Shown here one piece after another: positions 44,843 through 54,675 of a stretch of 64,000 nucleotides of DNA (the first letter of the stretch is position 1; every line of letters begins with the position of its first letter). The notes beneath the pieces were generated by a model. That model saw nothing but the letters and a program-made list of their open reading frames with translations. It made no database searches and had not been told where the DNA came from. A program made the translations under genes and the position numbers. The DNA comes from Betaproteobacteria bacterium (GTDB taxonomy: Bacteria; Pseudomonadota; Gammaproteobacteria; Burkholderiales; Casimicrobiaceae): contig JAAFJA010000014.1 of the NCBI GenBank assembly GCA_013298765.1, positions 1-64,000 on the forward strand, given 5' to 3'.

Positions 44843-45010
44843 AAGGAAACGCCGAACAAGTCACGCGTGCGCGTCGCATCGTCGGGATTAGGCGATCTGA
44901 AACCCCACAACCCCTCAACATAGCCCTGCTTGGCCTATGAATTTTGGGGCTTCAACCCGTCCCAGTCCACCGCGCGCGCCATCGCCTAGGCGGATCGGGT
45001 TCAGCCTTCT
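44843..45010 (-). repeat. Interspersed repeat with inverted ends, copy A
   Basis: Starts TAAGGAAACGCCGAACAAG; when compared with the reverse complement of the 54676-54837 copy, the inner sequence aligns well (GTCGCATCG.CGGG, GGCGATCTGAAA, TCAACATAGCCC). The far end is degraded (TTCAGCCTT where TTCAGCGTTT is expected), so the boundary is approximate. Opposite orientation to copy B. It lies in the ugpC-ugpB control region. Confidence 0.65.
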
Positions 45011-45121
45011 GAGGGAAACCCGCGTTTGCGCGTTTTTCTAAAAAGTGTCACATTCACGCTCTACGATAGCGAACTTAATTTGCTGCGTTCGCACAAAAAC
45101 GATTCTTTTCAGGAGAGATCA

Positions 45122-46468
45122 ATGATTTCGTTCAAAAAAGCGCTTACCGCGTTGGCGGTCGGCAGCGCACTCGCGACGACCGGGGCTGTCGCGCAAAACA
45201 AACCCATCGAAATTCAAATGTGGATGGGCTTGACCGGTTTGGGCGGCGAAACGCTCACCAAGTACGGCGAAGAATTCAACAAGATGCAAAACGAGTACAA
45301 GGTTACTGTCTCGTTCAAAGGCCAATATCCAGAGCAACGCGCCGCCGCAGTGGCTGCTTTCCGCGCGGGTAACCCGCCACACATCATGCAGATGTTTGAT
45401 GCAGGTTCGGGCGACATGATGGGCGCAAGGAACGCAATCGTTCCGGTGTCTGACGTGTTCAAGCGCGCAAGTATTGCGTTTGATCCAAAAGATTTCATTG
45501 CGCCTGCGCGCGGCTACTACGGCGTGAAAGACGGCTCGTTGCTTTCGATGCCGTTTAATGTCTCCACGTCAGTCCTTTTCTACAACAAGGACGCGTTCAA
45601 AAAAGCGGGGCTTGATCCGAACAAGCCGCCTGCAACGTGGCCGGATCTCATCACCGCAGCAAAGAAAATTCGCAGCACCAATGCAGCGAATTGCGGCTTC
45701 ACCACCACCTGGCTCGCCTGGATTCAGCTCGAACAGTTCGGCGCGCGTCACAACTTGTCGCTGGGTACACAAGCCAACGGTCGCGGCGGCGTCAATTCAG
45801 AGTTGAACTTCGCAAGCAATCCGGCATTCGTGAAGCAAGTGCAGACGCTCGTTGACATGCAAAAAGACAAGAGCTTCGACTACAAAGGTCGCAGCAACGA
45901 TGCTTCCGCTTCGTTCCAAAACGGCGAATGCGCGATGATCACCCAGAGCTCCGGCGCAATGGGCGGCTACGTGCGCGATGCGAAGTTTGATTGGGGCGTA
46001 GCGCCGCTGCCGTACTGGCCGGACGCAAAAGGTGCGCCTTACGCAACAACCGTTGGCGGCGCATCGTTGTGGGTATTTAACGCACCGAATCGCTCGGCCG
46101 CTGAATTCCGCGGCGTCGCGAAATTCCTCGACTACCTGCGCTCGACACCCGTGATGATTGATTGGGCGAAGACCACTGGCTTCCTGCCCGCAACCAACGC
46201 CGCGTTCGACTATTTGACGCGCGAAGGTTACTACGCACAAAACCCACGCGCAGCGGTCGCGATTGGAACACTGGCTAGCGGCAAGCAAGGCGAACATACC
46301 GGTGGCTACCGCTTCGGCCGCTGGACCGAAATCCGTGACTTCTACCATGAGGAAGTCGAGAAAGCGCTGCAGGGCAAGCAGACCGCCAAAGAGGCGATCG
46401 AGAATGCACAGAAGCGCGGCAACGCAGCGCTGCGCGCGTTTGAGAAAACGGCTGTCGCGTCTAACTAG
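45122..46468 (+). CDS. ugpB: Glycerol-3-phosphate-type solute-binding protein
   Basis: A 448-residue periplasmic binding protein from ATG 45122 with a strong AGGAGAG site; the upstream frame is non-coding. The signal peptide ends near VAQ (25). Family-typical segments include EIQMWMGLTG, YPEQRAAAVAAFRAGNPPHIMQMFDAGSGDMM, VGGASLWVFN and KFLDYL. These match UgpB of the sn-glycerol-3-phosphate system, though related sugar ligands are possible. A terminator hairpin follows before ugpA. Confidence 0.88.
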   Translation: MISFKKALTALAVGSALATTGAVAQNKPIEIQMWMGLTGLGGETLTKYGEEFNKMQNEYKVTVSFKGQYPEQRAAAVAAFRAGNPPHIMQMFDAGSGDMMGARNAIVPVSDVFKRASIAFDPKDFIAPARGYYGVKDGSLLSMPFNVSTSVLFYNKDAFKKAGLDPNKPPATWPDLITAAKKIRSTNAANCGFTTTWLAWIQLEQFGARHNLSLGTQANGRGGVNSELNFASNPAFVKQVQTLVDMQKDKSFDYKGRSNDASASFQNGECAMITQSSGAMGGYVRDAKFDWGVAPLPYWPDAKGAPYATTVGGASLWVFNAPNRSAAEFRGVAKFLDYLRSTPVMIDWAKTTGFLPATNAAFDYLTREGYYAQNPRAAVAIGTLASGKQGEHTGGYRFGRWTEIRDFYHEEVEKALQGKQTAKEAIENAQKRGNAALRAFEKTAVASN

Positions 46469-46485
46469 ACTGACACTCGCGTACG

Positions 46486-46514
46486 AAAAAAAGGGCGCGT
46501 CGTGCGCCCTTTTT
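46486..46514 (+). terminator. Hairpin terminator between ugpB and ugpA
   Basis: GGGCGC (46493-46498) pairs with GCGCCC (46504-46509), flanked by seven A and five T, so it can work in both directions. Sitting inside the ugp operon it would let ugpB be made in excess of the permease genes. Confidence 0.75.
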
Positions 46515-46541
46515 CATTCACTTTTTTGTTAGATTCGGAGC

Positions 46542-47423
46542 ATGCAACGCCGCGTCATCTTCAATAACAAGCTCCTTCCGTATTTGCTGCTTGCGCCGCA
46601 GCTTGCGGTGACGCTGGTGTTTTTCTTTTGGCCTGCGGGGCAAGCGGTTTACATGTCCGTCTTGCAGCAAGACGCGTTCGGGCAATCGGTAACGTTTGTT
46701 GGGCTCGACAACTTCAAGGAAGTGTTGAGCGATCCTGATTACCGCGCAACCTTGTGGCGTACGATCATTTTCTCTTCGGCCGTTGCGATCTTTGCGCTGG
46801 TGCCCGCGCTTTTGTTTGCGGTGATGGCCGAACGCGTGGTGCGCGGCGCGACGTTCTACCGAACCGTGCTCGTTTTGCCCTACGCGATTGCGCCCGCAGT
46901 GGCGGGCGTGCTCTGGCTCTTCATGTTCTCGCCATCAATCGGGATCGTCGCTTACGGGCTCAAAAAACTCGGCGTCGATTGGAATCCAAAATTGGATGGC
47001 GATGACGCGATGATTCTGGTCATCATCGCTGCTGCGTGGAAACAGATCAGCTACAACTTTTTATTCTTCCTCGCAGGCTTGCAATCCATTCCGAAGGCGC
47101 TCTTGGAAGCTGCGTCGATTGATGGCGCGGGTGAATGGCGCAAATTCCGCACGATCATTTTCCCGCTCTTGTCGCCGACGACATTCTTCCTCCTTGTCGT
47201 CAACATCGTCTACGCATTCTTTGACACCTACGGCATTATCGATACGGTGACGAGTGGCGGGCCTGCGAAAGCGACCGAAATTCTTGTCTACAAGGTTTAT
47301 TACGACGGCGTGATTGCGCTCAATCTCGGCTCATCGGCGGCGCAATCTGTGATCTTGATGGCCATTGTGATTGTGCTTACGGCGATTCAGTTTAGGTACG
47401 TCGAAAAGAAGGTGCACTACTGA
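46542..47423 (+). CDS. ugpA: Glycerol-3-phosphate ABC transporter permease UgpA
   Basis: A 293-residue inner-membrane permease with six transmembrane segments. [50 protein letters not shown] and the EAA loop [14 protein letters not shown], ending in [11 protein letters not shown], follow E. coli UgpA closely. Its stop overlaps the ugpE start (ATGA-type). Confidence 0.93.
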   Translation: MQRRVIFNNKLLPYLLLAPQLAVTLVFFFWPAGQAVYMSVLQQDAFGQSVTFVGLDNFKEVLSDPDYRATLWRTIIFSSAVAIFALVPALLFAVMAERVVRGATFYRTVLVLPYAIAPAVAGVLWLFMFSPSIGIVAYGLKKLGVDWNPKLDGDDAMILVIIAAAWKQISYNFLFFLAGLQSIPKALLEAASIDGAGEWRKFRTIIFPLLSPTTFFLLVVNIVYAFFDTYGIIDTVTSGGPAKATEILVYKVYYDGVIALNLGSSAAQSVILMAIVIVLTAIQFRYVEKKVHY

Positions 47424-48280
47424 TGAACCCGCAAACCCTTGGCGCTCGAACCAATTGGTTGCCGCATGCGGTGCTCTGGATCGGCGTTTTTATTACTGCG
47501 TTTCCGCTCTGGGTGACCTTTGTCGCATCAACGCTCACGCCGCGCGACATCGCACAGGCGCCCATGCAGCTCTACCCCGGCGGCGAGTTTTTAGCCAACT
47601 ATGCCGAGGCGTGGTCTAAAGGCGCGACCGGCACGTATCTTTCACCGCCTGCCTCCACGCTGCTACTGAATTCGCTGATCGTGGCGCTCATCGTGACGTT
47701 CGGAAAAATTTCGGTCAGTTTGATCTCAGCGTACGCCGTGGTTTTCTTCAAGTTTCCCGGCCGCATGCTTTTCTTCTGGATGATTTTCATCACCTTGATG
47801 TTGCCGGTTGAGGTGCGCATCCTGCCAACCTATCAGGTGGTCACCGATCTAAACCTGATTAACACCTACACGGGGCTCACGCTGCCTTTAATTGCGTCAG
47901 CAACTGCAACCTTGCTATTTCGGCAATTCTTTTTAACGATTCCCGATGAGCTGGTTGAGGCCGCCAAGATTGATGGCGCGGGCCCGATTCGTTTTTTCAA
48001 AGACGTAGTAATTCCACTATCGCGCACCAACATCGCGGCGCTCTTCGTCATTCTTTTCATCTACGGGTGGAACCAATATCTTTGGCCGCTTCTGATCACA
48101 ACCTCAAATAGCCTAGATGTGATCGTCGTGTCGATCAAAAAAATGATCGGCACGGGGGCTGAGCCGACTGATTGGCATATCGTGATGTCAACCACCGTGC
48201 TCGCGCTGATTCCCCCGATTCTGGTCATCATCGTGATGCAAAAGAGCTTTGTCAAAGGCCTCACTGATACCGAAAAATAG
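47423..48280 (+). CDS. ugpE: Glycerol-3-phosphate ABC transporter permease UgpE
   Basis: A 285-residue permease, partner of UgpA. Six transmembrane segments, the EAA loop EAAKIDGAGPIRFFKDV and YGWNQYLWPLLIT and the C-terminus KSFVKGLTDTEK match UgpE. It is coupled to ugpA by a one-base overlap. No ugpQ phosphodiesterase follows. Confidence 0.93.
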   Translation: MNPQTLGARTNWLPHAVLWIGVFITAFPLWVTFVASTLTPRDIAQAPMQLYPGGEFLANYAEAWSKGATGTYLSPPASTLLLNSLIVALIVTFGKISVSLISAYAVVFFKFPGRMLFFWMIFITLMLPVEVRILPTYQVVTDLNLINTYTGLTLPLIASATATLLFRQFFLTIPDELVEAAKIDGAGPIRFFKDVVIPLSRTNIAALFVILFIYGWNQYLWPLLITTSNSLDVIVVSIKKMIGTGAEPTDWHIVMSTTVLALIPPILVIIVMQKSFVKGLTDTEK

Positions 48281-48363
48281 GTGCCGTGTATTCGTCAGTC
48301 GCTCGGCAGGCACTCGACAGGTGCGAATCCTAGAATCCTGGAAAACCATTACGACGATTGAAC

Positions 48364-49065
48364 ATGGACTTTTCTTGGATTGCTCAAATCAACTGGGCGG
48401 CCATTGGCCAAATTATTCTGATCGATGTCCTGCTCGGCGGCGATAACGCAGTCGTCATCGCGCTTGCTTGCCGAAATCTGCCCCTTCACCAGCGTACAAA
48501 GGGCATTATCTGGGGCACGGCTGGCGCTATTGTGTTGCGTGTGATCCTGATTGCGTTCGCCGTGACGATGCTCAAAATTCCGTTCCTCAAGGTGATTGGC
48601 GGATTGCTTTTGTTGTGGATTGGCATCAAGCTACTCGTAGGGGAAGACGATGGAGATCACAATGTGGCGGGCGCCGCGTCCCTCTGGGGCGCCGTGAAAA
48701 CAATCATCATCGCAGACTTCGTGATGAGCTTGGATAACGTGATCGCTATCGCAGGGGCCGCCGAAAGCACGCCGGGCGATCATCAATTCGCGTACATTGT
48801 GTTTGGGCTTCTAGTCAGCATTCCGATCATCGTGTGGGGATCAACCTTGGTGCTTAAGCTGATTGATCGTTTCCCATTGATCGTGACCGCAGGCGCCGCG
48901 CTGCTAGGATGGATTGCCGGGGGGATGATCGTCACCGATGTTGCGTGGACGCAGTACGTAGGACCAGCCTCGGCTACATTGAAGTACGCCGCAGCGGCTG
49001 CGGGCGCGATTTTCGTCGCCGGCCTCGGGATTTATCTCGGAAAACGCAAAGTGACCGCGCAATAA
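48364..49065 (+). CDS. TerC-family integral membrane protein (YjbE-like)
   Basis: About 233 residues from ATG 48364, with seven hydrophobic segments. The paired motifs ILIDVLLGGDNAVVIALA (first helix) and IIIADFVMSLDNVIAIAGA (fifth) carry the conserved acidic-Asn pairs of TerC proteins, which are thought to move metal ions such as Mn2+ or Ca2+. A C-terminal LGKRK tail ends the protein. Terminator hairpin immediately follows. Confidence 0.88.
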   Translation: MDFSWIAQINWAAIGQIILIDVLLGGDNAVVIALACRNLPLHQRTKGIIWGTAGAIVLRVILIAFAVTMLKIPFLKVIGGLLLLWIGIKLLVGEDDGDHNVAGAASLWGAVKTIIIADFVMSLDNVIAIAGAAESTPGDHQFAYIVFGLLVSIPIIVWGSTLVLKLIDRFPLIVTAGAALLGWIAGGMIVTDVAWTQYVGPASATLKYAAAAAGAIFVAGLGIYLGKRKVTAQ

Positions 49066-49072
49066 CAATAGA

Positions 49073-49113
49073 CCGCTAGTCCCTATTCAATCAGGCCTAG
49101 CGGCTAATTTTTT
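49073..49113 (+). terminator. Terminator after the TerC-family gene
   Basis: CCGCTAG (49073-49079) and CTAGCGG (49097-49103) form a perfect 7-base stem around a 17-base loop, followed by TAATTTTTT. Eight bases after the stop. Confidence 0.65.
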
Positions 49114-49198
49114 GCAACACCACAGCGCGTAAAGCGCGCCTTTCGCAGTGGTTTTAGTTAAGCCGGGTGTGATTTTCGGCTACGTTCGTCCCTAGCGG

Positions 49199-49549
49199 TT
49201 ACTTTCGCCGCTCAATCACAACGCCCACCATTGCGGCGTTGGCAACCGCCCCCGGTTTGCCGATGGTGACTTTCACATACGGTGCGTGAAACTCTTCGAG
49301 CACCACATTCGCCACATGCGTCGCTAAGCGTTCAACCGTTTTGTAGGAGAGCGCGGGTAGCAATTCACTCAAGCGCCGCGAAATACTGTCGTAATTCATG
49401 AGTCCGACGGCATTGTCGTGCGCAAACGCGGCTTCCTGATCTGCGCCGATTTCCAAATCAATCAGAACGGGCCGCAGTGCCACGCGCTCCCACGCGTAAA
49501 CGCCCAAAATTGTTTGGCACTTGAGCCCTTTGATGAAAACCAGATCCAT
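49199..49549 (-). CDS. folB: Dihydroneopterin aldolase
   Basis: A 116-residue enzyme of folate synthesis. MDLVFIKGLKCQTILGVYAWER, NYDSISRRLSELL, KTVERLATHVANVVLEEF and the C-terminal VKVTIGKPGAV are family-typical. Divergent from plsY across 355 bases. Confidence 0.93.
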   Translation of the reverse strand: MDLVFIKGLKCQTILGVYAWERVALRPVLIDLEIGADQEAAFAHDNAVGLMNYDSISRRLSELLPALSYKTVERLATHVANVVLEEFHAPYVKVTIGKPGAVANAAMVGVVIERRK

Positions 49550-49904
49550 AACGAGTTGATCGCGTTGCGCGTGTTGCGTTTAAGGGGCGACAGTTCGCGT
49601 CGCGACGACGGCGTGCATTTCAACATATTCGGGCCATCGCAAAGAATTCCGCACAACTACCGTGAGCGCGTGATGCTTCGTCAAGAATGCGTGGAGAGTC
49701 CTCACGCGTCTTCGCACGTTCTTGCGCATCCACGCATCTTTTTGTCATCGCTCCGTTGAGCAAGTGCCTTTCTAATAGCATTCTTGTTGCGTGATCGCGA
49801 CGAATGCGGCTTGCAACTGATTTAGTCGATTCATTCTGTCTTCGCACTCTTCACAACGTGCCCGCTTTGTTTTCCAATGCAGAGCGACGCCCCGCGACTT
49901 TGCC
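49550..49904. other. Intergenic region between folB and plsY
   Basis: Contains the divergent promoters by position; I see no gene, repeat or strong hairpin. Small frames on both strands are short and unconvincing. Confidence 0.4.
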
Positions 49905-50510
49905 ATGACAATCGCTAACTTTTCCGCTTCCATCCTCGCCTACTTGCTCGGCTCACTCTCGTTTGCTGTGATCGTTTCCAAGGCGATGGGTTTGGCTGAC
50001 CCTAAAAGCTACGGCAGCGGCAACCCTGGCGCGACTAACGTGCTGCGCAGCGGCAGCAAAAAAGCGGCAGCGCTCACCTTGCTTGGCGATACCTTCAAAG
50101 GCGTCATCGCGGTATTGCTTGCCAAGCACCTAGCGGCTCAGTTCGGGATTACGGAAGTTGGCATCGCCTGTGTGGCCATTGCGGTCTTCTTGGGCCACGT
50201 TTATCCCGTATTTTTCGGATTCAAAGGCGGCAAAGGGGTGGCCACCGCAGCTGGTGTGCTGTGGGCGCTGGATTGGCGAATCGGACTCGCGCTCACGCTT
50301 GTGTGGTCGATCGTATTCGCTGTGTCTCGCGTGTCTTCGCTCTCAGCAATTGTGGCGAGTCTTGCCGCGCCGGTGGCCGGATATTTCTTCTTCGGTATAA
50401 GCCCCGTTTTTTGGGCAACGGTTGCGATGACTATTTTGTTGGTTTGGCGTCACCGCTCCAACGTGCAGCGACTTCTCTCTGGAGAAGAGGCGGCGTTCAA
50501 GAAGCGCTAG
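49905..50510 (+). CDS. plsY: Acyl-phosphate glycerol-3-phosphate acyltransferase
   Basis: A 201-residue membrane enzyme with five transmembrane segments that makes lysophosphatidate from acyl phosphate. Motifs YGSGNPGATNVLRSGSK, GHVYPVFFGFKGGKGVATAAG and VWRHRSNVQRLLSGEE are canonical. The interspersed repeat (copy C) starts at its stop codon. Confidence 0.95.
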   Translation: MTIANFSASILAYLLGSLSFAVIVSKAMGLADPKSYGSGNPGATNVLRSGSKKAAALTLLGDTFKGVIAVLLAKHLAAQFGITEVGIACVAIAVFLGHVYPVFFGFKGGKGVATAAGVLWALDWRIGLALTLVWSIVFAVSRVSSLSAIVASLAAPVAGYFFFGISPVFWATVAMTILLVWRHRSNVQRLLSGEEAAFKKR

Positions 50511-50615
50511 AGAAACGCTGAAGTAGTCTCCGCGATTCGGCGCGCGGCGGATTGAGCTTCCAGCCCGCCTAAGCCGGCCGACGAGACGGACGCGAGCGAC
50601 TTGCTCGGCGTTTCC
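50510..50615 (-). repeat. Interspersed repeat with inverted ends, copy C (internally deleted)
   Basis: Begins GAGAAACGCTGAAGTAGTCTC and ends GCGACTTGCTCGGCGTTTCC, the inverted ends of the repeat family, with CGCGATTCGGCGCGCGGCGGATTG shared with copy B but the middle missing (106 bases in all). The next three bases, TTA, are the stop codon of tsaD on the minus strand. Confidence 0.75.
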
Positions 50616-51725
50616 TTACCTAGGCTTCGTAAGTTCGGCTAGATTCCAGCGCGGGCGTACATTCACATCGTATTCATGTCGCGCCTCGGCCAAGCGCAGC
50701 GCGCCCACGTGCGCGATCATCGCTCCGTTATCGGTACACAAGGCAAGCGGTGGATAGAACACGTCGGCCCCGCGTCGAGCCATCGCGGTCGTGAGCGATT
50801 CGCGAAGCTTTTGGTTGGCTCCCACCCCGCCCGCTACGACTAACTGCGAAAGCCCCGTTTCGTCGAGCGCTCTGAGCGACTTGCCCACAAGGCAATCAAC
50901 GATTGCAGCCTCAACGCTCGCGGCCAGATCCGCGCGGCGTGGGTGATCGACGGGCAGCATCGGTTGCGGCGTTGAAATGGCCCCGCGCGCCGGGAGCGCC
51001 GTCCCGGTGAGATGCCGCACTTCATTGGCAACCGCCGTTTTTAGCCCCGCAAAACTGAAATTCAAATCACCTGAGTGAAGTAGTGGTCGCGGGATGGAAA
51101 ACGCTCTCGGATTGCCCGATTGCGCAAGCTTCGCAAGAAGCGGCCCACCCGGGTACGCAAGGCCGAGGAGCTTCGCCGATTTGTCAAATGCTTCACCCGC
51201 TGCGTCGTCGATGGTGTCACCTAAAAGTGAATAAGCTCCGACGCCGTTGGCCCGCATCAATTGGGTGTGACCGCCAGAAACAAGTAATACCAAGAATGGA
51301 AAATTCGGTCGTTCGTCCGCAAGTAACGGGGACAAGAGATGCGCTTCCATATGATGGATGCGGATCGTTGGCTTTCCCCATGCGTACGCGAGTGCAGCCG
51401 CGAGCTGCGCCCCCACGAGCAGTGCGCCCGCTAAACCGGGCCCTTGTGTGTAAGCAATTGCTTCGATCGAGTCGCCGGTTGCATCTGCATCGGTTAATAC
51501 TCTATCTGCGAGGGAGAGTCCGTACTTAATGTGATCTCGGCTCGCCAGTTCCGGCACCACGCCGCCGTAGGGCGCGTGCAGCGCAATCTGTGAATTGAGC
51601 GCCTCGGCAACGATTTCGTAGCGGTCTAGATCAAACAATGCCACGCCGGTTTCGTCGCACGAAGACTCGATCCCGAGCACTAATCTGCGCCTTGGAACGG
51701 GGTGGGGGCTTCCGGAAGTAATCAT
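50616..51725 (-). CDS. tsaD: tRNA threonylcarbamoyladenosine modification protein TsaD
   Basis: A 369-residue ASKHA-fold protein. [14 protein letters not shown] (start), [12 protein letters not shown] with the metal-binding His pair, [27 protein letters not shown] and [14 protein letters not shown] are all canonical. It works with TsaB/C/E to make t6A in tRNA. Divergent from rpsU. Its stop codon adjoins the interspersed repeat. Confidence 0.96.
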   Translation of the reverse strand: MITSGSPHPVPRRRLVLGIESSCDETGVALFDLDRYEIVAEALNSQIALHAPYGGVVPELASRDHIKYGLSLADRVLTDADATGDSIEAIAYTQGPGLAGALLVGAQLAAALAYAWGKPTIRIHHMEAHLLSPLLADERPNFPFLVLLVSGGHTQLMRANGVGAYSLLGDTIDDAAGEAFDKSAKLLGLAYPGGPLLAKLAQSGNPRAFSIPRPLLHSGDLNFSFAGLKTAVANEVRHLTGTALPARGAISTPQPMLPVDHPRRADLAASVEAAIVDCLVGKSLRALDETGLSQLVVAGGVGANQKLRESLTTAMARRGADVFYPPLALCTDNGAMIAHVGALRLAEARHEYDVNVRPRWNLAELTKPR

Positions 51726-51806
51726 TTAGCGTTATATTAGCTGGCTACTCAGCAGATTCTTCGCTCCGAACACTCCGAAGCGAGCACAGCAAGGCACACA
51801 TCCAAC

Positions 51807-52016
51807 ATGATTATCAAAGTCCGTGAAAACGAACCGTTTGAAGCCGCAATGCGCCGTTTCAAGCGCTCTATCGAAAAAACTGGTCTCCTGACCGATCTGC
51901 GCGCACGCGAGGCTTACGAAAAGCCAACCACCGAGCGTAAGCGCAAACACGCCGCCGCCTGCAAGCGCCACTATAAGCGCATTCGCAGCATGCAGCTGCC
52001 CCCGAAGCTTTACTAA
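51807..52016 (+). CDS. rpsU: 30S ribosomal protein S21
   Basis: The 69-residue protein [20 protein letters not shown] and onwards ending in the basic [16 protein letters not shown] tail is S21. It is divergent from tsaD and followed by yqeY, but the usual dnaG and rpoD are absent downstream. Confidence 0.97.
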   Translation: MIIKVRENEPFEAAMRRFKRSIEKTGLLTDLRAREAYEKPTTERKRKHAAACKRHYKRIRSMQLPPKLY

Positions 52017-52110
52017 CCGAATACGCTAGCCTCGCTGGGTAGATTTGGTTGTTGCGGCTCCTGCGGGAGCCGCAGTCATTTGTACATTTGATTTTTCATG
52101 GAGCGCTTCG

Positions 52111-52563
52111 ATGAGCCTCAAAGACACCATCACCAACGACATGAAATCCGCGATGAAAGCGGGCGAGAGCGCCAAGCTTGGCACGATTCGCATGTTGCTC
52201 GCGGCCATGAAGCAGCGCGAAGTCGATGAGCGCATCACACTTTCTGACGCCGACATCATTGCGCTGGTTGAAAAAGCAATCAAGCAGCGCAAAGAATCGA
52301 TCGCTCAGTTCACAGCGGGCAATCGTGCTGATTTGGTTGAAAAAGAAGAGGCTGAGTTGAAGGTGCTCGCCGCCTACATGCCCGCACAGATGAGTGACGC
52401 CGATATTGAAGCTGCGGTGAAAGCCGCGGTTGCCGAAGTGGCGGCAACCGGCGTTTCAGGCAATGCGGCGATGGGCAAAGTAATGGCGATCGTGAAGCCA
52501 AAACTTGCGGGGAAAGCCGACATGACTGTCGTCTCCGCGAAAGTGAAAGCGGCGCTCGCCTAA
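52111..52563 (+). CDS. yqeY: GatB/YqeY-domain protein
   Basis: A 150-residue protein from ATG 52111 with GGAG upstream. LKDTITNDMKSAMKAGESAKLGTIRMLLAAMKQREVDE and the C-terminal GNAAMGKVMAIVKPKLAGKADM are typical of YqeY, which has a tRNA-amidase-associated fold. Commonly next to rpsU, as here. Confidence 0.92.
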   Translation: MSLKDTITNDMKSAMKAGESAKLGTIRMLLAAMKQREVDERITLSDADIIALVEKAIKQRKESIAQFTAGNRADLVEKEEAELKVLAAYMPAQMSDADIEAAVKAAVAEVAATGVSGNAAMGKVMAIVKPKLAGKADMTVVSAKVKAALA

Positions 52564-52582
52564 CGTCACGCACGTCTCGCCG

Positions 52583-53029
52583 ATGCTTACCTACGCACCG
52601 GTCACGCTTGAAGACCGCGAAGCGCTCGCCGATTTGCGCGCAGCCGCGATGGAGGAAAGCCTTTCGCGGCTCGGTCGCTTTGATCGCAATCGCGCGCGTC
52701 AGCGCTTTATCAACGGATTCGACCCGCCGAACTCGCGTCATCTGCTCTGGAATGGCGAGCGCGCTGGGCTTATTGTGGTCACGCGATCCGCTCACACAAT
52801 CACTCTCGAAAATCTCTATCTTTATCCGCGGTTTCACGGTCTGGGGATCGGTTCAACGGCGCTCCACGCGCTCTGCCTTGAGGCCGATCGCGCGCAGCAT
52901 CCTATTGCCGTGGTCGTATTGAAAAATAGTGATGCCATCCGGCTCTACGAACGATTCGGTTTTCAGTTTCAGCGCATCGATGATGTGGATTGCAGCTACG
53001 TGCGTATGCCGCAGCGCGGGGCGCTATAA
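52583..53029 (+). CDS. GNAT-family acetyltransferase
   Basis: A 148-residue N-acetyltransferase. LENLYLYPRFHGLGIGSTALHAL carries the acetyl-CoA pyrophosphate loop (RxxGxG/A type: FHGLGIG), and KNSDAIRLYERFGFQF the C-terminal signature. Substrate unknown. Starts 20 bases after yqeY and probably shares its transcript. Confidence 0.85.
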   Translation: MLTYAPVTLEDREALADLRAAAMEESLSRLGRFDRNRARQRFINGFDPPNSRHLLWNGERAGLIVVTRSAHTITLENLYLYPRFHGLGIGSTALHALCLEADRAQHPIAVVVLKNSDAIRLYERFGFQFQRIDDVDCSYVRMPQRGAL

Positions 53030-53071
53030 GCCTGTCGCTTTGAGGTCGAAAACAGCGCTTAACATCCACGC

Positions 53072-54163
53072 ATGATGAATCGCTATTTGGCGTCGGGCTT
53101 GCTTCTCGTTTTACTGACGGTGGGCTGCACGACGCTCATCACTCAAAGTACGAATGTGAATTACGACGCGTCGAAAAAGCATCACACGGCCGAAGGCTTT
53201 CGCAACAATTACCCGCATCCCACCGACCAGAATTTCTGGAAATGGCAGTGGGAGCGGCTCACGCAAAACACCGTCGCGAAAGCGCCCACGGCAGGGTGGG
53301 GGAGCGTGTTGCCGAGCGTGAAACCCGACGTTACTTTCCTGAAAGCCAATCGCAGCGAGCGCACGATCACCTGGCTCGGGCATGCGACGGTGTTGTTGCA
53401 AGTGAATGGGGTCAACATCATCACCGATCCGGTGTTTTCAGCGCGCACCGCGCCTGTGCAATTTGCAGGGCCGAAGCGCGAGGTGCCGTTCATGATGACG
53501 CCGGATGAATTGCCGGATATCGACATCGTTTTTGTTTCGCACAATCACTACGATCATCTCGACGAAGGCAGCATTCTCGATTTCAAATCGCGCTTCCCCA
53601 AAGCCACCTATCTCATCCCGATCGGACTCAAGCCTTGGTTCACCGCGCGCGGCGTGACCAACGTGCGCGAACTCGATTGGTGGGATTCGATTGAGCTCGC
53701 CGGGCTTAAGTACACATTCACGCCCGCGCAGCACTGGAGCAAACGCAGTCTGAATGACACCAACCGTTCCTTGTGGGGCGGGATCGTGATTGAAGCGCGT
53801 GACTCCGCGAATCGGGCCGATTCCGCTTGGCGCTTCATCTACACCGGCGACACGGGCTACAGCCAAGACTTCAAAGACATCGCGGCGCGATTCCCTGAAG
53901 GTTTCGATTGGGCAGCGATTCCGATTGGCGCGTACGAGCCCCGCTGGTTCATGCGCGCGCAGCACGTGAACCCCGACGAAAGCGTGCAAGTCTTCCAAGA
54001 TTTGCGCGCAAAAGAAGCGCTTTCCGTGCACTGGGGCACCTGGATGCTGACCGACGAAGCGCTCGATCAACCGCCCAAAGACTTGAGCATCGCGCTCAAA
54101 AAATATGGCGTTGATCCCGCCCGATTTCACGTCTTCAAAAACGGCGAATCACGAAAAATCTAG
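53072..54163 (+). CDS. Lipoprotein metallo-beta-lactamase-fold hydrolase (NAPE-PLD/RomA-like)
   Basis: A 363-residue protein. The N-terminus LLLVLLTVGCTT ends in a lipobox, so it is an outer-membrane or periplasmic lipoprotein. The MBL motifs are TWLGHATVLLQVNG, HNHYDHLD (HxHxDH), TPAQHWSKR, YTGDTGYS and a final VHWGTW, an arrangement of NAPE-phospholipase-D/RomA-type hydrolases that bind two zinc ions. Substrate unknown. Confidence 0.88.
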   Translation: MMNRYLASGLLLVLLTVGCTTLITQSTNVNYDASKKHHTAEGFRNNYPHPTDQNFWKWQWERLTQNTVAKAPTAGWGSVLPSVKPDVTFLKANRSERTITWLGHATVLLQVNGVNIITDPVFSARTAPVQFAGPKREVPFMMTPDELPDIDIVFVSHNHYDHLDEGSILDFKSRFPKATYLIPIGLKPWFTARGVTNVRELDWWDSIELAGLKYTFTPAQHWSKRSLNDTNRSLWGGIVIEARDSANRADSAWRFIYTGDTGYSQDFKDIAARFPEGFDWAAIPIGAYEPRWFMRAQHVNPDESVQVFQDLRAKEALSVHWGTWMLTDEALDQPPKDLSIALKKYGVDPARFHVFKNGESRKI

Positions 54164-54305
54164 CCAGTAACTTCGCTCAGTTGGCCCCCACTTAATTGGG
54201 GGTAAGGGGCTGCAATCAACAAAATCAAGTTACCGTGTAAACGCCGTTTAGCCCGAATTAAATCAGGGGTAAGCAGATTTAATTGCTGAGAAAGTAGAGA
54301 TCATC

Positions 54306-54668
54306 ATGCTCAACGCCATCGAATCCGTTGTTTTCTTTGTGAACGACATTCAGGATGCGGCTCGCTGGTATGCGGGGCTGTTCGGGCTCACTGCAGATGA
54401 CGTGCAATATGAAAACCCGAACTACGCGTTCATTCAAGCGCCGGGGCTATTGATCGGATTTCACCCGGCAGATGCGAAATGCCCCGGTGGCATCGGCGGC
54501 ACTACGAGCTATTGGTCAGTTGACGATCTGGAGCAGGTGAAAACTCACTTGATCGCCAATGGCGCAACACTACATCGAGGCCCGGGGAATACGGATTTGG
54601 GCGCTCGCGTGTGCATGCTGATCGATCCGTTTGGCAATACGCTTGGGCTGCATCAAGCGGCGAAATAA
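54306..54668 (+). CDS. VOC-family (glyoxalase-like) protein
   Basis: A 120-residue protein made of two betaalphabeta-beta-beta modules: ESVVFFVNDIQDAARWYAGLFGL and VCMLIDPFGNTLGLHQ. Function not defined; families include glyoxalases, dioxygenases and resistance proteins. Preceded by about 140 bases of AT-rich sequence and followed by the repeat (copy B). Confidence 0.85.
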   Translation: MLNAIESVVFFVNDIQDAARWYAGLFGLTADDVQYENPNYAFIQAPGLLIGFHPADAKCPGGIGGTTSYWSVDDLEQVKTHLIANGATLHRGPGNTDLGARVCMLIDPFGNTLGLHQAAK

Positions 54669-54675
54669 ACGCTAG

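Noticed and set aside
54182-54200. CCCCCA...TGGGGG hairpin after the metallo-beta-lactamase gene as terminator
   Set aside because: No T-run follows the stem, and the sequence around it is not placed to end a transcript; kept out as unsupported.
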